Assembly (NCBI GenBank): GCA_946406275.1
Contig: CAMJJZ010000080.1
Coordinates: 1-5,060 of the forward strand
Length of the DNA: 5,060 nucleotides
Direction of reading: 5' to 3'
Source: an uncultured Bacteroidales bacterium
GTDB lineage: Bacteria; Bacteroidota; Bacteroidia; Bacteroidales; UBA932
Made by a program: the position numbers and the translations under genes. The notes beneath the pieces were generated by a model. It had not been told where the DNA came from. It saw only the letters and a list, made by a program, of their open reading frames with translations, and did not search any database. Each line of letters opens with the position of its first letter. The first letter of the stretch is position 1. Below are positions 1 through 5,060 of the stretch, piece by piece.

Positions 1-32
1 TTAAAATAGCGGCCCGGAAATCCGGACCGCTA
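1..32 (-). terminator. Intrinsic terminator of the lipoprotein gene
   Basis: Read on the minus strand, an 11-base-pair GC-rich stem (bases 32-22 pairing with 17-7, including one T-G pair) closes a four-base ATTT loop and is followed directly by TTTT (bases 6-3). It begins about 32 bases after the TAG stop of the lipoprotein gene, the expected place for a Rho-independent terminator. On the plus strand the hairpin is followed by CAATT with no T-run, so termination is expected mainly on the minus strand. The window begins here, so a longer T-tract cannot be checked. Confidence 0.85.
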
Positions 33-64
33 CAATTAAGGTATTACTTCAAAGCAGAATTCAG

Positions 65-2263
65 CTATTGAGGTAGGGTCATGCCCGTAATCTCATTCTG
101 TTTGAAGAGTCTGATTTCCAGTTTTCCACTACTGTCAACATCAAAGGTGCCGGTAAAGGAAAGCTTGGTTCCCTTAGGAAGTGCCTGTGAAGGTTTGAAC
201 CTTACATGGAGCGGGAAAGTACCCGTATCGTCCGAAATAGTTGTGATGAAGCTGCTCTTATCGGTAGGGGTAGTTGCTTCGAGGACCACATTCTCAAGTT
301 TTACCCTGCGGTACATGAGGCCGTTCACGTCCGTGAAGCTTGCAAGCGTGCCGGTTACGGGCTTGGGCTGTTCCTCTGCAGGAGCGGCTGTAACCGTTGC
401 GTATGTCTTGTCAAGCCAGTTGATTACCGGACGTCCGTCGCTACCCTTCTGGCACGTACCGGTAATGACGCCGGATATCTTGTCGCCCACTTTCAGGCCG
501 GCGCCACCGGATTTATAATAACGGAGAGCACCGGATGCATCCTCAAGATACATATGATCCGTGCCAAGGATATAGTTCACATACAAGCCTTCGAAGACAC
601 CGGCAAAGCTGGCATTGGTTGTGGATTTGCACAGAGCCTGGATGTCACTCATGGTCATGACAGGAATGAGCCTGGTGATAGCCTTTTCCTCAAAAATCTT
701 GACCTGTTTCTTCTCGTTGTAAGGGGTAACGATGGCAATCACGTCAAAGATGGAGCCTTTCTTGAAGCCCTTCTCAAGATTTACATTGGTGTAGAAGGCA
801 ATATTGTCTTCACCCTGGAAAATATTATACTCTCCCTTATTCTTAATATCATCAGCAGCATAAACGTTGGTGAGCTTGACCCTCTTGCTTATGAGACTGT
901 TGAAGTTGGTAAGGACCTGGCCGATTGTCATTTCCGCCGGAGCAGGGACCTCTGCCTGACCAATAGTAATGTCTGTCTGGTTGTAAGAAAGATCTGAAAT
1001 CTCAGGAAGGCCGTTGTAATTCTGCACTTTACCCTCAAAGTAGCCGGAGAGCTTGACTCCTGCCTGAAGACCGGTGTTGGACTTGTACAGAAGCATTGCC
1101 GATGTGGCATCCTCAAGGAAGATGTTGCTTCCGCTCACGTAAGTAACCACAATATCGTTCAGGATGCCCTTGAACTCTGCCTTTTCCTTATTGGTTTCAG
1201 GCATAAGGGCAACAAGGTCTGCCAGAGTGTAAACCTTAATAGGCATAGTGAAGCCGAGGGTGGCGGTGCCAATGGCATCATTGCCCAAAGTGGCATTCAC
1301 AACAGCGCTGTATTCTGCGCCGGGAGTAAGGCTATCGGGATTGATAACAATCTCTGCAGTGCCTTCAGAGGCACCCTTGGCGATGGTAAGAGTTGCGGGA
1401 ACAGTGAGACTGTTTTCAGGGAAGGTGGTCTTTGAGTCAAGGGCAAGATTAATGGTAATATCTTCCCTTGCAATGTGGTCTGAGGTAACCTTGAGGGCGG
1501 CCTTGAAATTATCGTCAAACTTCTCGGGGGCGGTGAAAGCATATTTCACCACGATGTCTGCCGTGCGGACAATCTTACCCTTTTCTGCATTGGGGTTCAG
1601 GGAGAGGGTATAGACGCCGTCCTTTTCAATCTTGAGGTTGTCTCCACCGGCCACTACGGAGAATTCGCCTTCTGTGGCGACTCCACCGAAGTTATCGTCC
1701 CAGCCACCGTCCTTGCGGAACTTGAACTCTTCACCGGCATATGCCTCAACGCCTTCCACGCTGTACCAGCCGTCTTTGCCTTCCGTGAGGACAAAGTCCT
1801 TATCCCAGCTGGTTCCGGACAGGGTACCGATGGCGGACCACTTACCATTGAGGTTCTTCCTGGAGTATTTGAGGACGATCTTCTGAACGCTCACTACACC
1901 ATTCACCTCTGCTGCCAGAGATACCAGGTAATCAACACCTGCTTCAAGGGCGAGGCGGTCCTTGATTGCAACAGTTGCGGAGACTTCCTTTGCGCCAGCG
2001 GCAATCTGGATGGTCTTGGGATAATCCAGGTTGCTCTCCGGGAAATTGGATCCCTCTTCAAGGATAATGTTAACGGTCACATCCTGCTCCAAAGCCTTGT
2101 CTGCGACAACTTTGAAGTTTGCCTTCAGGTCTTTATTGAAGGCGGTGTCACCAATGAGTGTGTAATTCACAGGTACCTGAATCTGCTCTTCAGGCTCCTG
2201 GCACGCAGCAAAGCTCAATGCTGCTACGCCCAGTGTTAAAAGATACTTTATTAGTCTTTTCAT
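65..2263 (-). CDS. Multidomain surface lipoprotein with a SusE/SusF-like domain and duplicated OB-fold-like modules
   Basis: This 732-residue protein has a lipoprotein signal peptide: a basic start (MKR), a hydrophobic stretch, and the lipobox LSFAAC with Cys21 as the lipidated residue. The acidic tail after it (QEPEEQ) resembles the surface-export signal of Bacteroidota lipoproteins, so an outer-membrane, outward-facing location is inferred. Residues about 32-133 form a beta-sandwich-like repeat, repeated at about 237-340 (FPES/FPEN and AAGA/AKGA in the same places). Between them, about 137-235, is a SusE/SusF-like domain with WSAIG, GWYSV and KFRKDGGWDDNFGG; in the starch-utilisation proteins such domains bind glycan, and Trp142, 153, 166 and 188 are possible contacts. 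Residues about 343-533 and 535-729 are two copies of a module that looks like paired OB folds (FLEDATSAMLLYKS versus YLEDASGALRYYKS; RVKL in both). No enzyme domain is visible. A role in binding glycan or another extracellular ligand is inferred; the ligand is unknown. The ATG is fixed by the signal peptide. The stop is TAG at 67-65, and no partner gene follows before the terminator. Confidence 0.9.
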   Translation of the reverse strand: MKRLIKYLLTLGVAALSFAACQEPEEQIQVPVNYTLIGDTAFNKDLKANFKVVADKALEQDVTVNIILEEGSNFPESNLDYPKTIQIAAGAKEVSATVAIKDRLALEAGVDYLVSLAAEVNGVVSVQKIVLKYSRKNLNGKWSAIGTLSGTSWDKDFVLTEGKDGWYSVEGVEAYAGEEFKFRKDGGWDDNFGGVATEGEFSVVAGGDNLKIEKDGVYTLSLNPNAEKGKIVRTADIVVKYAFTAPEKFDDNFKAALKVTSDHIAREDITINLALDSKTTFPENSLTVPATLTIAKGASEGTAEIVINPDSLTPGAEYSAVVNATLGNDAIGTATLGFTMPIKVYTLADLVALMPETNKEKAEFKGILNDIVVTYVSGSNIFLEDATSAMLLYKSNTGLQAGVKLSGYFEGKVQNYNGLPEISDLSYNQTDITIGQAEVPAPAEMTIGQVLTNFNSLISKRVKLTNVYAADDIKNKGEYNIFQGEDNIAFYTNVNLEKGFKKGSIFDVIAIVTPYNEKKQVKIFEEKAITRLIPVMTMSDIQALCKSTTNASFAGVFEGLYVNYILGTDHMYLEDASGALRYYKSGGAGLKVGDKISGVITGTCQKGSDGRPVINWLDKTYATVTAAPAEEQPKPVTGTLASFTDVNGLMYRRVKLENVVLEATTPTDKSSFITTISDDTGTFPLHVRFKPSQALPKGTKLSFTGTFDVDSSGKLEIRLFKQNEITGMTLPQ

Positions 2264-2311
2264 GTGTGATTAAGTATTGGTTTAATTAGTGTTTCAATGT
2301 GGCATGTATTA

Positions 2312-2319
2312 CAAAGTTA
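2312..2319 (-). promoter_or_regulatory. Candidate -7 promoter box for the lipoprotein gene
   Basis: On the minus strand this reads TAACTTTG, an exact match to the Bacteroidota -7 consensus TAnnTTTG. It lies 48 bases before the ATG at 2263, leaving a leader of roughly 40 bases. A TTTTTG at 2350-2345 could be the -33 element, but its 25-base spacing is longer than usual, so that half is weak. The leader is AT-rich and has no clear Shine-Dalgarno sequence, as is common in this phylum. Confidence 0.6.
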
Positions 2320-2331
2320 TGAAATAATTAT

Positions 2332-2352
2332 CATTTTTGAATAACAAAAATG
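2332..2352. repeat. Inverted repeat in the divergent intergenic region
   Basis: CATTTTTG (2332-2339) and CAAAAATG (2345-2352) are perfect reverse complements separated by AATAA. The repeat sits between the two candidate -7 boxes, 12 bases upstream of the lipoprotein box, where the -33 region of that promoter would be. This would suit an operator, probably acting on the lipoprotein gene. In DNA this AT-rich an 8-base palindrome could also arise by chance. No regulator gene is in the window. Confidence 0.35.
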
Positions 2353-2381
2353 CACAAAATACATATTACGGACTTTTTTTG

Positions 2382-2389
2382 TAACTTTG
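2382..2389 (+). promoter_or_regulatory. Candidate -7 promoter box for polA
   Basis: TAACTTTG matches the Bacteroidota -7 consensus TAnnTTTG exactly and is identical to the box proposed for the divergent gene. It is preceded by a run of seven T (2374-2380). No TTTG-like -33 element is seen at the usual distance. Only six bases separate the box from the polA ATG, so transcription would begin at or next to the start codon. A GAGG at 2389-2392 is only three bases from the ATG, too close for a good ribosome-binding site. Confidence 0.5.
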
Positions 2390-2395
2390 AGGCCT

Positions 2396-5060
2396 ATGCC
2401 TAAACTGCTTCTCATTGACGGCCACGCGCTGGTGTTCAAGATGTACTATGCATTCCTGCGCAGGCCCATGATAAACTCCAAAGGGGCGGACATGTCCATC
2501 CTCTACGGATTCACCAAATACCTCCTGGAACTGTTCCAGAGGGAGGCACCCACGCACGTGGCGGTGGCCTTTGACCCTCCGGGAGGCACCTTCCGCAACC
2601 AGATGTACCCGGAGTACAAGGGCACAAGGCCGCCAACTCCGCAGCTCATCATAGACGCCCTTGAGCCCCTCACGGAACTGGTCAAGGCCATGAACATTCC
2701 CGTTGTCATGGTCCCTGGCTTCGAGGCGGACGATGTGCTTGGCTCCATAGCCACGCAGTACGGCGGGGAGAGCCTTGACGTGTTCATGCTCACCCCGGAC
2801 AAGGACTACGGCCAGCTTATACGCCCTCACGTGTTCCAGCTCAAGCCCGGCAAAGCCGGCTCTGAGACGGAACTGGTTGGCGTGAGCCAGCTGTGTGAGA
2901 AGTGGGGCATACAGGACCCTTCGCAGGTGATAGACATGCTTGCCATTTGCGGAGACTCCGCGGACAATGTGCCCGGAGTAAAAGGCGTTGGAGAAGTTGG
3001 CGCGGCAAAGCTCATAGCCAAATACGGCACGCTGGAGAACATCTACGCCCATGTGGACGAGCTCTCCGAGAAGCAGGCCGCCATGTTCCGTGAAGCGGAA
3101 CCCCACATGGCCCTCTCCAAGGCCCTCGTGACCATCAAAACGGACATGGAACTCCCCGTGACGCTTGATGACATGGCGTACACCGGCCAGTTCCAGCCGC
3201 GGCTCAGGGAGTTGTTCGATTTTTATGAGTTCTCCTCGTTAAAGCGCTTCCTGGAAGGCAGGATTGCTTTAGGGGAAAGCCAGCCGTTACGCGAAAATGA
3301 CCTGTTTTGCGTAGAAGGTGGCTCAGCCGAGCCAGCCGTTACGCATTTTGAGCCCAAAACGTGTGACGTGTGGCAAATTGCCGCCAATAAACCTGGAACC
3401 ATCGGCATTGTGACCATCGCGGAAGGCGACGGCATCTTTGCCCCGGTCAAAAGCGTCGTCATCTCCGACGGAGAAAACGCCGCTGTCATTGCCGGCGAAG
3501 ACCGGCAATCCCTCAAAGCCCTCCTGGAGGACGATACCATTGAAAAATGCGGAGCAGACCTCAAGCGGCAGGCAAACCAGCTGCATCACGCCGGGATTGA
3601 GCTCAAGGGACGATGGAACGACGTAAAGCTCATGCATTACGTCACGGACCCGGAGCGCAGTCATGACCCCATCCAGCTAACCAAAACCCTCCTTGGAATA
3701 GACCTGGAGGCCGCTCCGGAGACCGCCTCCACCGGCTCGCTCTTTGACGATGAGCCGGAAGAGGACAACACCGCCCGCCTCAAGGAAGCCGCCGCCATGG
3801 TGCTGCTTTCCAATAAGCTCCGTGAGAACCTCCCTGACTTCTACGACAAGATGGAGGAGCCCCTTTCCAAGGTACTTGCAGGCATGGAAAGGGACGGCGT
3901 GAAGGTGGACCTTGGCCAGATCCGTGACTTTGCCGATGGCCTCCGCCGGGAAATCGCCATCCGCGAAGACCATATCCGGGAAATGGCCGGGGACCATACC
4001 CTTAATATATCGTCCCCAAAACAGGTGGGCGATCTCCTCTTCGACAAACTCAAGCTGGACCCCAAAGCCAAAAAGAGCTCCAGGGGGCAGTACAGCACGG
4101 ACGAGGCCACGCTTCTGGAGATTGCGGACCGGCATCCCATCGTCAATGAAATACTGGAATTCCGGGCTGTCAAGAAGCTGCTGTCTACGTACATCGAGCC
4201 TTTCCCCTCCTATGTTTCCGAGGTCGATGGCCGGGTGCACACCACGTTCAACCAGGCCCTCACCGCAACGGGAAGGCTTTCCAGCTCCAACCCCAACCTG
4301 CAGAACATCCCCATCCGCACGGAAAGGGGCAAGGAAATACGCAAGGCATTCATTCCCGGGACGCCAGACGGGGTCATCGTCAGTGCCGATTACTCCCAGA
4401 TAGAGCTCCGCATCATGGCGCACCTCAGCGGCGACGCCCACCTGCTGCAGGCCTTCCGGGACGGTGTTGATGTGCATGCCGCCACCGCTGCAAAGATATT
4501 TGGAATTCCTGTCTCCGAGGTCACGCGGGAGCAGCGAGGCATGGCCAAGACGGCCAACTTCGGGATCATGTACGGGATATCGTCCTTCGGACTGGCGCAG
4601 AGGCTGCAGCTTGGCCGGAAGGAAGCCAAGGCCCTGATTGACGGCTACTTCGAGAGTTTCCCCGCCATAAAGGATTTCATAGCCGGTAACGTGGAATTCG
4701 CACGGAAGAACGGATACGTTGAGACCCTCTTCGGAAGGCGCCGGTACCTCCCCGACATAAACGCCCGCAACGCCACCGTCCGTGCCCTGGCGGAGAGAAA
4801 CGCCGTGAATGCGCCCATCCAGGGGACATCGGCCGATATAATAAAGCTGGCCATGATAGGCGTGGCCTCCCGCATGAAGGAAGCCGGCCTCAAGAGCCGC
4901 ATGGTCCTCCAGATCCACGACGAACTCCTCTTCGACGCCCTCCCCTCCGAGGTCGAAACCCTGAAACAAATTGTGGTGGACGTCATGGAAAACGTCGTCC
5001 GCCTCAACGTCCCCCTCACCGTAGAATGCTCCTCCGGCAAAAACTGGCTGGAGGCCCACT
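2396..5060 (+). CDS. polA: DNA polymerase I (5' nuclease and polymerase intact, 3'-5' exonuclease degenerate), stop codon cut by the window edge
   Basis: DNA polymerase I fills gaps and removes RNA primers during Okazaki-fragment maturation and excision repair. The frame is open for 888 codons and ends in NWLEAH, the usual family C-terminus; the last base, T, is probably the start of the stop codon. The 5' nuclease domain (about 1-290) keeps LLLIDGH (Asp8), FDPPGGTFR (Asp60), EADD (110-113), DKD (135-137) and GDSADNVPGVKGVGE (187-201, helix-hairpin-helix). The polymerase domain (about 480-888) keeps TATGRLSS, motif A DYSQIELR (Asp665, Glu670), the O-helix RGMAKTANFGIMYG (Arg714, Lys718, Phe722, Tyr726) and motif C QIHDELLF (Asp842, Glu843). 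In the middle domain (about 322-478), aligning to E. coli Pol I, the catalytic Asp355, Glu357, Asp424 and Asp501 become Val339, Ile341, Gln392 and Ala465, so proofreading should be lost, as in Taq polymerase. The ATG at 2396 gives the expected short N-terminus; the nearest upstream in-frame alternative is a TTG inside the promoter-like box, and a TAA lies in frame at 2342. The codons are richer in G and C at third positions than those of the neighbouring lipoprotein gene. Confidence 0.97.
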   Translation, partial: MPKLLLIDGHALVFKMYYAFLRRPMINSKGADMSILYGFTKYLLELFQREAPTHVAVAFDPPGGTFRNQMYPEYKGTRPPTPQLIIDALEPLTELVKAMNIPVVMVPGFEADDVLGSIATQYGGESLDVFMLTPDKDYGQLIRPHVFQLKPGKAGSETELVGVSQLCEKWGIQDPSQVIDMLAICGDSADNVPGVKGVGEVGAAKLIAKYGTLENIYAHVDELSEKQAAMFREAEPHMALSKALVTIKTDMELPVTLDDMAYTGQFQPRLRELFDFYEFSSLKRFLEGRIALGESQPLRENDLFCVEGGSAEPAVTHFEPKTCDVWQIAANKPGTIGIVTIAEGDGIFAPVKSVVISDGENAAVIAGEDRQSLKALLEDDTIEKCGADLKRQANQLHHAGIELKGRWNDVKLMHYVTDPERSHDPIQLTKTLLGIDLEAAPETASTGSLFDDEPEEDNTARLKEAAAMVLLSNKLRENLPDFYDKMEEPLSKVLAGMERDGVKVDLGQIRDFADGLRREIAIREDHIREMAGDHTLNISSPKQVGDLLFDKLKLDPKAKKSSRGQYSTDEATLLEIADRHPIVNEILEFRAVKKLLSTYIEPFPSYVSEVDGRVHTTFNQALTATGRLSSSNPNLQNIPIRTERGKEIRKAFIPGTPDGVIVSADYSQIELRIMAHLSGDAHLLQAFRDGVDVHAATAAKIFGIPVSEVTREQRGMAKTANFGIMYGISSFGLAQRLQLGRKEAKALIDGYFESFPAIKDFIAGNVEFARKNGYVETLFGRRRYLPDINARNATVRALAERNAVNAPIQGTSADIIKLAMIGVASRMKEAGLKSRMVLQIHDELLFDALPSEVETLKQIVVDVMENVVRLNVPLTVECSSGKNWLEAH
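3278..3362 (+). repeat. Direct repeat and hairpin cluster inside the polA linker
   Basis: A 15-base sequence, AGCCAGCCGTTACGC, occurs at 3278-3292 and again at 3330-3344. The copies are 52 bases apart, so they are read in different frames (SQPLR, then PAVT), showing that the repeat exists at DNA rather than protein level. Three hairpins follow one another: TACGC-AAAA with TTTTGCGTA (3288-3313, one-base bulge, seven-base loop), TGGCTC-AGCC-GAGCCA (3319-3334, perfect), and TTTTG-AGCC-CAAAA (3346-3359, extendable to ACG/CGT at 3341-3362 across a two-base bulge). The last two share an AGCC loop. The stretch encodes about residues 295-323, between the 5' nuclease and the dead exonuclease domain, where extra residues would be tolerated. 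Confidence 0.6.

Noticed and set aside
206..997. A 263-codon plus-strand open frame opposite the lipoprotein gene
   Set aside because: It is antisense to the OB-fold-like part of the lipoprotein, lacks a promoter or domain, and has a mixed composition typical of a shadow frame.
65..2263. Reading the SusE/SusF-like domain as proof of a polysaccharide utilisation locus
   Set aside because: No susC, susD, glycoside hydrolase or sensor gene is in the window, and the gene is closed off by its own terminator and a divergent polA.
2345..2350. TTTTTG on the minus strand as a firm -33 element
   Set aside because: The 25-base spacing to the -7 box is longer than the usual range, and the sequence is part of the palindrome; it is noted only as a weak possibility.
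2366..3106. A 246-codon open frame on the minus strand
   Set aside because: It is antisense to the conserved 5' nuclease domain of polA, runs across the polA start, and has no recognisable domain; it is a shadow frame.
3278..3344. Direct repeat as part of a CRISPR array
   Set aside because: There are only two 15-base copies, both inside the polA coding frame, with no regular repeat-spacer series and no cas gene.
3677..5059. A 460-codon open frame on the minus strand
   Set aside because: It lies wholly antisense to polA, whose plus-strand frame carries all the Pol I polymerase motifs. Its translation shows no recognisable domain, and GC-rich third positions in polA explain the lack of stops.
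5057..5060. polA being truncated or broken at the right edge
   Set aside because: The last residues match the normal C-terminus of the family, so only the stop codon is missing because the window ends.

Overview
The window looks like chromosomal DNA from a Bacteroidota (probably Bacteroidales) species. Three things point there: a lipoprotein carrying a SusE/SusF-type outer-membrane domain, two promoter-like boxes that match the phylum's TAnnTTTG -7 consensus, and AT-rich gene starts without a clear Shine-Dalgarno sequence. The genus cannot be told from the sequence.

The layout is simple: two divergent genes around a 132-base AT-rich intergenic region. The left half (65-2263, minus strand) encodes a 732-residue, apparently surface-directed lipoprotein, followed by a strong intrinsic terminator at 1-32. 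Its architecture is signal peptide, beta-sandwich repeat, SusE/SusF-like domain, second beta-sandwich repeat, then two copies of a tandem OB-fold-like module. It has no recognisable catalytic domain and is most likely a binding protein; its ligand is unknown and no susC/susD partner lies in the window.

The right half (2396-5060, plus strand) is polA, DNA polymerase I. It is open to the last base of the window; codon 888 is the usual family C-terminus (NWLEAH) and the final base T is probably the first base of the stop codon. The 5' nuclease and polymerase domains keep all key motifs, but the central 3'-5' exonuclease domain is short and has lost the equivalents of all four catalytic carboxylates, so the enzyme should lack proofreading.

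The linker just before that dead domain carries a small cluster of hairpins and a 15-base direct repeat read in two different frames. All three TTA leucine codons of polA also lie in this stretch. This suggests that a small palindromic DNA element inserted into, or rearranged within, the gene. The intergenic region holds one candidate -7 box for each gene and an 8-base-arm inverted repeat between them. The polA box is so close to the ATG that a leaderless transcript is plausible. The two genes do not appear to be functionally linked. I see no clearly novel multi-gene system; the notable points are the exonuclease-dead Pol I, the linker repeats and the lipoprotein architecture.
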